Below are positions 18,017 to 25,720 of a DNA stretch of 64,000 nucleotides, one piece after another. The stretch is taken from positions 2,269,001 to 2,333,000 of the forward strand of contig NZ_JACCFJ010000001.1 of the NCBI RefSeq assembly GCF_013410345.1. The letters run 5' to 3'. Position 1 is the stretch's first letter. Every line of letters starts with the position of its first letter. Position numbers and translations under genes: made by a program. Below the pieces are notes generated by a model. That model did no database searches. It had not been told where the DNA came from and saw only the letters and a list, made by a program, of their open reading frames with translations. This stretch comes from Saccharopolyspora hordei. GTDB lineage: Bacteria; Actinomycetota; Actinomycetes; Mycobacteriales; Pseudonocardiaceae.

Positions 18017-19237
18017 TCACAGCGACGCCAGCATGGTGCGGTACTCGATGCGCCCCCGTTCCAGGACGGGCAGCAGCGAACGTGCGCTGAGCCCAGGCGG
18101 CAGCGGCATGTCGGCGACGATGTCGCGCTCGCCGAATTCGTGGTTCAACCACCACTCCAAGGCGCGCACGTTCTCGTGCTGTCGAACCCGTTCCGGTGGT
18201 TCCTTGTAGCGCGTGCGGTCACCACCGGAGCTCGCGTGCAGGCCGGACCTCCGGAGCAGGCAGGGAACGCAGGCACCGCAATGCTCGTCCCTGCCGCCGG
18301 TGTTGGCGGGGTGGCTCCCGCAGCTGTAGGTCTCCTCTGCCAGCTCCTCGGCAGAGAGGCCGGACTGGAGGGCGAGCTCGCACACCTCGCCCTTCGTCAT
18401 GGACCACAGCGGGTTCTCCACGGTCAGGTCCTGCTCGCCGAGGCAGGCGATCAGCTCGTTCAGCAGGTGCAGCGTGTAGGGGTGCACCGAGCGCGTGGAG
18501 CAGCTGCCGAGGCGACTCGGAGTCAGCGGGGGATTCACCGCGAGTTGACCGTTCTCGGGAATGCAGACCCGGGACGCGCCGCGTGCGGTCGCGGCCCAGA
18601 TCGCCGTCGCCACGTAGAGGAACCCGCGGGAACGACTGGACCACTCCTGCACTTCCTGCACTCTCTGGCTCGTCGTGACGTACCGGGTCCCGTCGCCACC
18701 GGACATCTTCTCGAGGCGGCGCCGTTGCAACTCGTACAGGTGGAAGTCCTGGTACGTGACGAACAACAACGGCTCTCGCTCGCGTGATCGCTTCGACCCG
18801 TACGCCGTGGAGTCGAGTCCGCCGGAGAAGAGCACCACCTCCGAGACGGGCTCGTCGAAGAGCCCCATCTGCACCTCGAAGGACTCGTTCGTCTGCCTGA
18901 AGTCGAGCCGCCAGCGGTCGCCGGTCAACACGGTCAACAGTTCGAGCACGATGCGCCCGGCCCGGTCGCGCCACGGAGCGGGGTCGATCAGCTCGACCTC
19001 GAGGTCGATCGTGCGCGTCCACCTGTCCGGCGCCTTGCGGCGATCACACCGCTTGTCCGCGACGAACACCATCCGTGCGATGTGCAGCAGGTCCGTCGAC
19101 CACGGTGGCGGCAGCACGCCGAATTGAACGGCCCGCTGCAGCGTCTCCTCCGTTTCTTGCACGTCGTCGCTGGTGACCGGCACGGTGCCGCAGTCGGCGT
19201 CGACGAACCGGTACGAACCTCGGAGCTTCGGTGTCAT
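18017..19237 (-). CDS. qatC: QatC-like QueC-family protein, candidate antiphage component
   Basis: The 406-residue protein has an N-terminal region of about 130 residues typical of QatC (STDLLHIARMVFVADKRC, then RWTRTIDLEVELIDP and VLTGDRWRLDFRQ). A QueC-type domain follows, with the ATP pyrophosphatase loop SGGLDS at residues 138-143 and a C-terminal Cys cluster (CGSH then HCGACVPCLLR, about residues 300-330) that should bind zinc. QueC makes 7-cyano-7-deazaguanine; QatC is the QueC-like member of the four-gene Qat antiphage system. Here only the qatB-like gene accompanies it (ATGA overlap); no QatA ATPase or QatD TatD nuclease lies alongside. Defence function is inferred from family. Confidence 0.8.
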   Translation of the reverse strand: MTPKLRGSYRFVDADCGTVPVTSDDVQETEETLQRAVQFGVLPPPWSTDLLHIARMVFVADKRCDRRKAPDRWTRTIDLEVELIDPAPWRDRAGRIVLELLTVLTGDRWRLDFRQTNESFEVQMGLFDEPVSEVVLFSGGLDSTAYGSKRSREREPLLFVTYQDFHLYELQRRRLEKMSGGDGTRYVTTSQRVQEVQEWSSRSRGFLYVATAIWAATARGASRVCIPENGQLAVNPPLTPSRLGSCSTRSVHPYTLHLLNELIACLGEQDLTVENPLWSMTKGEVCELALQSGLSAEELAEETYSCGSHPANTGGRDEHCGACVPCLLRRSGLHASSGGDRTRYKEPPERVRQHENVRALEWWLNHEFGERDIVADMPLPPGLSARSLLPVLERGRIEYRTMLASL

Positions 19238-19977
19238 GCGGCCTCTCCCGACGCTGGTCGCTCTTCGAGCAGGCTTGTGACGGTGTCCGGCAGCAAGTCG
19301 CGCGCGACGTCGAAGATGGATCGACCACGCCGGCCCGGCTCCTCTCGCTCCGCGCACGGGCTGGGGAGGAGTTCGACGATCTCTTCAGACAGCGCTTCAC
19401 GGAGCTGGCCGAACGGGTCGAGCAGCGTCACGCCGGGTACGACCGCGTTCAAAGCTGGTTCGACGACGACCGCCTCGATGAACGCGATCACGAGCTCTTC
19501 GAAGAAGAGCCGGTGGAGCAGGCAGAACAGGTCGTCGCTGAGGGTGACCCGTCCCGACTGCGAGAACGTCACGTCGTCGTGCCCATCGAGCAGCTCGTGC
19601 GCTACCCGCTCGGCCGCTCTCCGGACGGCAGAGCCCGTCGCGGTGCCCGGCGGCCCGGCGATGAGGTCGACGAGCTGTTGGTGAGCGAGGGCACCTCGAT
19701 CGTCGTCCGCCGTTCCGTCCGGCTCCACCAGTTCGACGCCCCGCTCTGCAACTCGCTCGAGCGCCTCCACCAGTGCGGTTCCGGCCTCACGCACCGTGGC
19801 TCGCAGAGCCGGGGCGCCGGTTCCCTCGGTCCGCAGCGCACGGAGACAGCTGCGTGCGACTTCCCGAAGCTCGGGAGAACCACCGTCTGGTTCTCCGGGG
19901 AGAACGTCCTTGATCTCCTTGTGCACCCTCTGCCAATGTCCGCCGCTCGGCCCCGGCCATCGGGTCGAAGTCCCCAT
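19234..19977 (-). CDS. qatB: QatB-like protein, candidate antiphage component
   Basis: The 247-residue protein starts MGTSTRWPGPSGGHW. The MGTS(x)nGPS opening is, as far as I recall, the recognisable mark of QatB proteins; the rest is helical with no catalytic motif (FCLLHRLFFEELVIAFIEAV near residue 170). ATG at 19977 is preferred over an upstream in-frame ATG at 20010 because it gives the conserved N-terminus and follows a GGGGTGGGG run. The Gly at position 2 is notable because QueC-like enzymes of some defence systems are reported to modify an N-terminal Gly of a partner. The stop overlaps the qatC start, so the two are translated together. Confidence 0.7.
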   Translation of the reverse strand: MGTSTRWPGPSGGHWQRVHKEIKDVLPGEPDGGSPELREVARSCLRALRTEGTGAPALRATVREAGTALVEALERVAERGVELVEPDGTADDDRGALAHQQLVDLIAGPPGTATGSAVRRAAERVAHELLDGHDDVTFSQSGRVTLSDDLFCLLHRLFFEELVIAFIEAVVVEPALNAVVPGVTLLDPFGQLREALSEEIVELLPSPCAEREEPGRRGRSIFDVARDLLPDTVTSLLEERPASGEAA

Positions 19978-20209
19978 CCCCACCCCAGCGCAGTCATGAC
20001 CCCCGTACATCGACGTTACGAATCCCCTTCGTGCCTGATCAATCGCGCTGCGTGATCATCGCTCGCACGGCTCAGTGGCTGCAGCGGGAGCGGGGTCGTC
20101 TGGAGCAGTGCGGTCCGCGCGGGCGGGGGCTGGTCGCGGTGCGGGTGGAGGTGGTATCGGCCACCCCGGGTCGATCCGGTCGGAGCTGTCCAGGGACGAT
20201 GGGAGGACG

Positions 20210-22720
20210 ATGAAGCTCACCGACCACCTCCCCGCAGCCGACACGCCCGACCCCGACGCGCTGCTCGACGCGTTCGTGACCTGGACCACCGACCAGGGCA
20301 TCGAGCTGTACCCAGCGCAGGAAGAGGCGCTGATGGAGGTGGTGACCGGGTCGAACGTCATCCTGAGCACCCCGACCGGCTCGGGGAAGAGCCTGGTGGC
20401 GACCGGGGCGCACTTCACCGCGCTGGCCGAGGGCAAGCGCAGCTTCTACACCGCGCCGATCAAGGCCCTGGTGTCGGAGAAGTTCTTCTCCCTGGTCGAC
20501 GTCTTCGGCGCGGAGAACGTCGGCATGATGACCGGCGACAGCAGCGTCAGCGCGGACGCGCCGATCATCTGCTGCACCGCCGAGATCCTGGCCAACATCG
20601 CGCTGCGCGACGGCGACCGCGCCGACGTCGACCAGGTGGTGATGGACGAGTTCCACTTCTACTCCGAGCCGGACCGCGGCTGGGCCTGGCAGGTGCCGCT
20701 GCTGGAGCTGCCGCGCACCCAGTTCGTGCTCATGTCCGCCACCCTCGGCGACGTCACCTTCTTCCAGGAGGACCTCACCCGGCGCACCGGCCGGGAGACC
20801 GCGGTGGTCACCTCCGCCGAGCGCCCGATCCCGCTGACCTTCCGCTACGCCAAGACGCCGCTGCACGAGACCATCGAGGAACTGCTCGCCGGTCAGCAGG
20901 CGCCGATCTACGTCGTGTACTTCAACCAGGCGTCCGCGCTGGAGCAGGCGCAGGCGCTGATGAGCGTCAAGGTCGCCTCCCGCGAGCAGCGCGACCAGAT
21001 CGCCGAGGCGATCGGCGACTTCCGGTTCACCGCCGGGTTCGGCAAGACGCTGTCCCGGCTGGTGCGGCACGGCATCGGCGTGCACCACGCCGGGATGCTG
21101 CCGAAGTACCGGCGGCTGGTCGAGCAGCTGGCGCAGGCCGGGCTGCTCAAGGTGATCTGCGGGACCGACACGCTCGGCGTGGGCATCAACGTGCCCATCC
21201 GCACCGTGCTGCTCACCGGCCTGACCAAGTTCGACGGGGTGCGCACCCGGCACCTCAAGGCGCGCGAGTTCCACCAGATCGCCGGTCGTGCGGGGCGCGC
21301 GGGCTACGACACCGCCGGCTACGTGGTGGTGCAGGCCCCGGAGCACGAGATCGAGAACGAGCGGGCGCTGGCCAAGGCCGGTGACGACCCGAAGAAGAAG
21401 CGCAAGGTGGTGCGCAAGAAGGCGCCCGAGGGCTTCGTGTCGTGGAGCGAGAAGACCTTCGAGAAGCTGGTGGCCGCAGAGCCGGAGCCGCTGCGCTCCA
21501 GCTTCACGGTCAACCACGCGATGCTGCTCAACGTCATCAACCGCCCTGGCGACGCGTTCGCGGCGATGCGCCACCTGCTGGAGGACAACCACGAGGACCG
21601 GGCGACGCAGCGCCGCCACATCCTGCGGGCCATCGCGATCTACCGGGCGCTGCGGGCCGCCGACGTGGTGGAGCAGCTGGACGAGCCCGACGAGCTGGGC
21701 CGCCGGGTGCGGTTGACCGTGGACCTGCAGTTCGACTTCGCGCTCAACCAACCGCTCGCGCCGTTCGCGCTGGCCGCCATCGAACTGCTCGACCCCGAAT
21801 CGCCCAGCTACGCGCTGGACGTGCTGTCGGTCATCGAGTCCATCTTGGACGATCCGCGGCAGGTGCTGTCGCAGCAGCAGTTCAAGGCGCGCGGGGAGGC
21901 CGTCGCGCAGATGAAGGCCGACGGCATCGAGTACGACGAGCGGATGGAGCTGCTGGAGGAGATCACCCACCCCAAGCCGCTCGCCGAGATGCTGGAAGCC
22001 GCCTACGAGACCTACCGCAAGGGGCACCCGTGGGTCGGTGAGCACGAGCTGTCGCCGAAGTCGGTGGCCCGCGACATGTACGAGCGGGCGATGAACTTCG
22101 TCGAGTACATCGGCTACTACGGGCTGGCCCGCTCCGAAGGCCTGGTGCTGCGCTACCTCGCCGACGTCTACAAGGCGCTGCGGCACACCGTGCCCGACGA
22201 CGCCAAGACCGAGGAGCTCACCGACATCATCGAGTGGCTGGGCGAGCTGGTGCGCCAGGTCGACTCCAGCCTGCTCGACGAGTGGGAGAAGCTGCGCCAC
22301 CCGGGTGCCGAGCCGGCGGCCGCCGAACCGGTCGACGAGGGGCCCGAGCGGATCACCGCGAACAAGCGGGCCTTCCGCGTGCAGGTGCGCAACGCGCTGT
22401 TCCGCCGCGTGGAGCTGGCCTCGCGCCGCCGCTACGACGAGCTCGGCGAGCTGGACGCGGACAGCGGGTGGGACGCCGACGCGTGGGCGGACGCGCTGGA
22501 GGAGTACTTCGAGGAGCACGACGAGATCGGCACCGGACCGGACGCGCGCGGCCCGGCGCTGCTGATGATCACCGAGGAGGCCGACCGCTGGCTGGTGCGG
22601 CAGGTCTTCGACGACCCGGCCGGCGACCACGACTGGGGCATCAGCGCGGAGGTCGACCTCGCCGCCTCCGACGAGGCCGGGACGGCGGTCCTGCGGATCA
22701 CCGACGTCAACCAGCTCTGA
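20210..22720 (+). CDS. Ski2-like DEAD/DEAH-box helicase with DUF3516-type C-terminus
   Basis: The 836-residue superfamily-2 helicase has motif I TPTGSGKS (about residues 52-59), motif II DEFH (about 146), motif III SAT (about 178), and a helicase C lobe with VHHAGMLPKYR, GTDTLGVGINVP and the motif VI segment QIAGRAGRAGYD. A long C-terminal part of about 400 residues, with a lysine-rich insert (KKKRKVVRKK), matches the actinobacterial DUF3516 extension. It most likely remodels RNA, but its pathway is not established. ATG at 20210 follows GGGAGGA. It is transcribed away from the qatBC-like pair; whether it belongs with them is unclear, since such helicases are also common elsewhere in actinobacterial genomes. 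Confidence 0.92.
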   Translation: MKLTDHLPAADTPDPDALLDAFVTWTTDQGIELYPAQEEALMEVVTGSNVILSTPTGSGKSLVATGAHFTALAEGKRSFYTAPIKALVSEKFFSLVDVFGAENVGMMTGDSSVSADAPIICCTAEILANIALRDGDRADVDQVVMDEFHFYSEPDRGWAWQVPLLELPRTQFVLMSATLGDVTFFQEDLTRRTGRETAVVTSAERPIPLTFRYAKTPLHETIEELLAGQQAPIYVVYFNQASALEQAQALMSVKVASREQRDQIAEAIGDFRFTAGFGKTLSRLVRHGIGVHHAGMLPKYRRLVEQLAQAGLLKVICGTDTLGVGINVPIRTVLLTGLTKFDGVRTRHLKAREFHQIAGRAGRAGYDTAGYVVVQAPEHEIENERALAKAGDDPKKKRKVVRKKAPEGFVSWSEKTFEKLVAAEPEPLRSSFTVNHAMLLNVINRPGDAFAAMRHLLEDNHEDRATQRRHILRAIAIYRALRAADVVEQLDEPDELGRRVRLTVDLQFDFALNQPLAPFALAAIELLDPESPSYALDVLSVIESILDDPRQVLSQQQFKARGEAVAQMKADGIEYDERMELLEEITHPKPLAEMLEAAYETYRKGHPWVGEHELSPKSVARDMYERAMNFVEYIGYYGLARSEGLVLRYLADVYKALRHTVPDDAKTEELTDIIEWLGELVRQVDSSLLDEWEKLRHPGAEPAAAEPVDEGPERITANKRAFRVQVRNALFRRVELASRRRYDELGELDADSGWDADAWADALEEYFEEHDEIGTGPDARGPALLMITEEADRWLVRQVFDDPAGDHDWGISAEVDLAASDEAGTAVLRITDVNQL

Positions 22721-22795
22721 TCCCGCGGGCGGTGGCGTGATCCGGGCCACTGGCCTACCATCCAGGCGACCCGCCCTCGACGGGAGGAGCCCGCG

Positions 22796-23209
22796 ATGCC
22801 GCAGACCGTCCTTGTCGGAGTGGACGGATCAGAGGAGTCGGTCCGGGCGTTGCGCTGGGCCGCCAAGCACGTCAGCGATGTCGGCGGCATCGTGCACGCG
22901 GCCATGATCTGGCACCAGCCCGTGCAGTTCGGGTACCGGCTGCCGACCCCGGACAAGGAGCTGGAGCAGCGGGCGCGCACGCTGCTGGACGGCGCGGTGG
23001 AGAGGATCAAGTCCGAGTTCCCGAAGGTGGACCTGCGCGCGCGACTCATCCGCGGTCACGTGGTCAACGAGATGGTCGCCCTGTCCAAGCAGGCGGACCT
23101 GCTGGTGGTGGGAAACAAGGGCCACGGCGCGTTCGCCGGCATGATGGTCGGCTCGGTGGCGCTCAAGCTCGTGCACCACGCAGCCTGCCCGGTCGTCGTC
23201 GTCCGCTGA
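22796..23209 (+). CDS. universal stress protein (UspA family)
   Basis: The 137-residue single-domain Usp begins VLVGVDGSEESVRALRWA. Its C-terminal nucleotide loop GNKGHGAFAGMMVGSV matches the G-2x-G-9x-G-S pattern of ATP-binding members. It probably acts in dormancy or stress adaptation in the cytosol. GGGAGGAG precedes the ATG. The gene is followed directly by the cluster of palindromic repeats; copy 2 starts 14 bases after the stop and may terminate it. Confidence 0.92.
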   Translation: MPQTVLVGVDGSEESVRALRWAAKHVSDVGGIVHAAMIWHQPVQFGYRLPTPDKELEQRARTLLDGAVERIKSEFPKVDLRARLIRGHVVNEMVALSKQADLLVVGNKGHGAFAGMMVGSVALKLVHHAACPVVVVR

Positions 23210-23222
23210 CGACCGCACGGCC

Positions 23223-23266
23223 TCGTGAGCGCCGAAGCCGCCTGCAGCCGGTCCTCGCACTCACGA
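23223..23266. repeat. TCGTGAG palindromic repeat, copy 2
   Basis: The 44-bp element starts TCGTGAGCGC and ends GCACTCACGA; the outer arms pair perfectly except at one position and the inner GCCG/CGG segments pair partly. With copy 3 it forms a 136-bp block (23223-23358) that is repeated at 23506-23641, offset 283 bases. Confidence 0.75.
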
Positions 23267-23314
23267 CCTGGCGCCGGTCCGCGGGGACGCTGTCCTTCTG
23301 CCCGCCTCGGTGGG

Positions 23315-23358
23315 TCGTGAGTGCTGAAGCCGCCTGCAGCCGGTCCCCGCACTCACGA
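23315..23358. repeat. TCGTGAG palindromic repeat, copy 3
   Basis: The 44-bp element starts TCGTGAGTGC and ends GCACTCACGA, with perfect 10-bp outer arms. The 83 bases at 23276-23358, this copy plus upstream spacer, recur at 23559-23641 with a single mismatch. Confidence 0.75.
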
Positions 23359-23392
23359 CCTGACGCTGCACCACCCGATCGACTGAGAGGTG

Positions 23393-23433
23393 AAAGGGTC
23401 CTGCCCACCCGGTTGGCGGGGATGCCCGTCATC
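23393..23433. repeat. second repeat family, degraded copy
   Basis: ACCCGGTTGGCGGGGATGCC followed by CGTCAT resembles the right half of the hairpin at 25660-25706 (ACCCGGTTGGAGGGACGTGC then CCGTCAC). The left arm has decayed. Together they suggest a second dispersed hairpin family in this accessory stretch. Confidence 0.4.
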
Positions 23434-23505
23434 TCGAACGACCTCATCCGATCGGACCGGTGGGCGCGGTCTCGTGCACGCGCCCCCGGTTCCGCCTGCC
23501 CGGGG

Positions 23506-23549
23506 TCGTGAGTGCTGAAGCCGCCTGGAGCCGGTCCTCGCACTCACGA
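23506..23549. repeat. TCGTGAG palindromic repeat, copy 4
   Basis: The 44-bp element starts TCGTGAGTGC and ends GCACTCACGA. It is the counterpart of copy 2 in the duplicated 136-bp block, differing at a few positions. Confidence 0.75.
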
Positions 23550-23597
23550 GCCGACGGCGGTCCGCGGGGACGGTGTCCTTCTGCCCGCCTCGGTGGG

Positions 23598-23641
23598 TCG
23601 TGAGTGCTGAAGCCGCCTGCAGCCGGTCCCCGCACTCACGA
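23598..23641. repeat. TCGTGAG palindromic repeat, copy 5
   Basis: The 44-bp element is identical to copy 3 over its whole length; it is the second element of the duplicated block. Confidence 0.75.
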
Positions 23642-23686
23642 GCTGGTGGTGCGCGTGGTGCTGCGTCCGCTGGCTCCCGAGCTGGG

Positions 23687-23730
23687 TCGTGAGTGCTCAC
23701 GCCGCTCCTAGCCGGTTTCGCCGCTCACGA
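23687..23730. repeat. TCGTGAG palindromic repeat, copy 6 (diverged)
   Basis: The 44-bp element starts TCGTGAGTGC and ends CCGCTCACGA. Outer arms are kept but the centre differs (TCACGCCGCTCCTAGCCGG), making it the most diverged of the cluster. Confidence 0.65.
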
Positions 23731-23889
23731 GCCGATCCGCGCGGTGACCTCGGGCTCGGGGCCTCGCGCCTGGGTGTGTGCGAGGTGGCTCACTCGACTG
23801 GCCGAGCGGTGAACTGGGCCGTGCCTCTCACGAGTGTTGGGGGTGGCGCGGCTGCCCCCAGCCGCTCCGAGGCACGGCAGGGAGGACGC

Positions 23890-24510
23890 ATGGGTGCAGC
23901 GATCCGGACCTTGGTCATGACCGCAGTGGTGCTCGCCGCTTTCCCGGCTGTGACGCCCGCTCCGGTGGCGCCGACGGACCCCGAGGCGTGCGCGGACGGG
24001 TGCGACGCGCCGAGCCCGGCGCGCGCGGCCGACGACCGTCCCGAACCGCACGGGCCGGCCACCGGGTTCGGTGGCGGCCTTCCCACGGCCGTCCCCGCTG
24101 CCGGCTGGCGCGCCGCCGTGCTCCCGGGAGCACGGCACGACGCTGGCCCCGGCCAGCAGGCTCCGTGCCAACCCGGCCTCGGGGAGCTGGTCCGGTGGCA
24201 GCAGCCGGGTGCACCTGGAGACGACCCGGGTCGGCGGTGCGCTCCCCGCCCGGAGAACGGCTGCCGACCCGCTGCAGGTCCGCACCGCCCGCCCGGGTCG
24301 GAACTGGTCGACCAGGACACCGGAGCGGGGAGGGGAGCGGTGGACCGACCGGAGTGCGTCCCACACCGGCCGGGTGGCCGAACCGCGCAGCTCCCCGTCC
24401 GCGCTCGCGAGGAGGTGCGGCCGCAGCCCGAGCAGCCGCGCGGAGACCGTGACGAGCCAGTTCCTCGACGACACCGGTTGCCGGGCAGCGGCCTGGGCAT
24501 CGGCCTGTGA
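23890..24510 (+). CDS. putative secreted protein, doubtful in its second half
   Basis: ATG at 23890 follows GGGAGGA and opens a typical signal peptide (MGAAIRTLVMTAVVLAAFPA) with cleavage plausible near residues 22-28, then a Pro/Ala-rich stretch with two Cys. Third-position GC is high for the first 80 or so codons and drops afterwards, while the +1-shifted frame from about 24128 to 24526 keeps better codon bias. The gene may therefore be frameshifted around 24090-24130 or may end earlier. No family is recognised. It lies between the repeat cluster and a broken regulator gene, in a region that looks decayed. Confidence 0.35.
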   Translation: MGAAIRTLVMTAVVLAAFPAVTPAPVAPTDPEACADGCDAPSPARAADDRPEPHGPATGFGGGLPTAVPAAGWRAAVLPGARHDAGPGQQAPCQPGLGELVRWQQPGAPGDDPGRRCAPRPENGCRPAAGPHRPPGSELVDQDTGAGRGAVDRPECVPHRPGGRTAQLPVRAREEVRPQPEQPRGDRDEPVPRRHRLPGSGLGIGL

Positions 24511-24561
24511 ACGACCGCTGGAGTGAGGCTCGCACGCGCGACCGGTCGCTGACGTGGGAGT

Positions 24562-24597
24562 GGCCGGGCGGGGCGAGGGGGCATCGCCCGCCCGGCC
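24562..24597. terminator. GC-rich hairpin
   Basis: GGCCGGGCGG(G)GCGA pairs with TCGCCCGCCCGGCC across a 7-base loop, with one bulge. It lies after the putative secreted-protein gene and could end its transcript; there is no T-run. Confidence 0.4.
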
Positions 24598-24768
24598 GGG
24601 AAGACCCGGTGCTGGGTGTCGGGGAGGGAGTCGGCCAGCGCCGGGCCGGGGCCACCAACGCTGCACGGGTCAGGAATCCGTTGCGGCACTCCGGGGTTCG
24701 CCGGCTCCGGTGGGTGCGGTGTGAACACCCGGTGCGCGCGTGCCCGGTCCACGTCGGACGGTTCCGCG

Positions 24769-25355
24769 ATGACCGAGGCGTGTGCACGGGCCGTGCACGA
24801 GGTCGGCCGCCTGACGTTGACCGAGGATGGGCTGCAGAACTGGGTCGATGTGCGGCTGGAGCGGCAGGACCGGCTGAACGCAGGCGGCGGGTTGGTGCTC
24901 CACACCGTGATCGCTGAGGAAGCGCGGCACCGTGTTGTCGGTTCGAGGGCCGTGATGGCTGAGCAGCTGCGCCAGCTCGTCGAGATCGCCCAGCGCCCGT
25001 CGGTGCACATCCGGGTGCTGCCGTTCGACTCCGGTGCGCACGAGGGGATCCACGGCCCGATCTTGGTGTTGCGGTTCCCGGACCCCACCCAGAGCGACGT
25101 GCTCACAGCGACACGGCGCTCGGCGGGCACGTCATCGACGATCTCCGCGAGGTGGCCGAACTGGCGCGGCTCTTCGCCTCGGTGCAGGCACGGGCGCTCT
25201 CCGAGGATCGTTCTTCAGAGCTGCTGAGCAGCCTCGCGCGCGAACACGAGCGACGCGCGGAGGAGTGGTGCGATGCGCCCCGAACCCGTGTGGAAGAAGG
25301 CGAGCCGGTCCGGTCAGGCGAACGCTCGTGTCGAAGCAGAGAGGGACGTGCCTGA
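24769..25355 (+). pseudogene. broken DUF5753 helix-turn-helix regulator
   Basis: The frame from 24769 encodes a clear DUF5753 ligand-binding domain: ARAVHEVGRLTLTEDGL, then VRLERQDRL, MAEQLRQLVEIAQRPSVHIR and VLPFDSGAHEGIHGPILVLR. Near 25098-25106 the homologous sequence jumps to another frame, which continues SDTALGGHVIDDLREVAELA and RLFASVQARALSEDR to a stop at 25355. The N-terminal XRE helix-turn-helix, normally about 70-80 residues before this domain, is missing; nothing like it is seen upstream in any frame. Truncation plus frameshift indicate a pseudogene of the WhiJ-like regulator family that is usually paired with DUF397 genes, as here. Confidence 0.7.
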
Positions 25356-25638
25356 CTCGGCTCTCGTCCGTGATGCGAAGTCGGGCGGGTCGCGCCGGTC
25401 CTCAGCGTCTCCTCCGGTGCTTTCGAGGGCTTCGTCCGTTCCGTCGAGCACGACGATCCAGTGGCGCACGAGCAGCCGCAGCGCGCAAGGCTCGGAGTGC
25501 GTCGAGGTCGGCAGGACCACGGGGTTCACCGCGGTCCGTGACTCGACGGCGCCGACGGGGCCGGCGCTGGTGCTCGCGCCGAGCGCCTTCGCGAGCTTCC
25601 TCGGCTCCGTCAAGGCCGGGCGCTTCGACCGGAGCTGA
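25273..25638 (+). CDS. tandem DUF397 protein with an internal frame disturbance
   Basis: ATG at 25273 follows GCGGAGGAG and the frame stays open for 121 residues. Residues 6-40 (VWKKASRSGQ to LVRDAKSGG) are the start of a DUF397 domain, and residues 60-121 (WRTSSRSAQGSECVEVG to SFLGSVKAGRFDRS) are a complete second one. Between about 25393 and 25455 the conserved ending of the first domain (APVLSVSSGAFEGFVRSVEH) is in the -1 frame, so the reading frame leaves and then re-enters. DUF397 proteins partner WhiJ/DUF5753 regulators, sometimes as toxin-antitoxin-like pairs. The gene overlaps the end of the broken regulator. Confidence 0.5.
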   Translation: MRPEPVWKKASRSGQANARVEAERDVPDSALVRDAKSGGSRRSSASPPVLSRASSVPSSTTIQWRTSSRSAQGSECVEVGRTTGFTAVRDSTAPTGPALVLAPSAFASFLGSVKAGRFDRS

Positions 25639-25659
25639 GCCCGTTGGATCAGGCGGTGA

Positions 25660-25706
25660 GTGACGGGCACTTCCCGCCAACCCGGTTGGAGGGACGTGCC
25701 CGTCAC
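25660..25706. terminator. bidirectional terminator hairpin between DUF397 gene and fhs
   Basis: GTGACGGGCACTTCCC (25660-25675) pairs with GGGACGTGCCCGTCAC (25691-25706) with one mismatch and a 15-base loop. It lies between two convergent stops (25638 and 25721), so it can serve both genes. It is related to the degraded element at 23393-23433. Confidence 0.6.
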
Positions 25707-25720
25707 CTCGTGAGGACCGC

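Noticed and set aside
20210-22720. Helicase as a definite third gene of the qat-like locus
   Set aside because: It is on the other strand, has its own ribosome-binding site and promoter space, and DUF3516-type helicases occur widely in actinobacteria; association is kept only as a hypothesis.
23223-23730. CRISPR-like appearance of five regular repeats
   Set aside because: Repeats are 44-bp palindromes, spacers are of uneven length and partly duplicated, and no cas gene is present.
23915-24787. Minus-strand frames opposite the putative secreted protein
   Set aside because: They are Arg/Pro-rich with no recognisable domain, and the plus strand has a start with a good ribosome-binding site and signal peptide.
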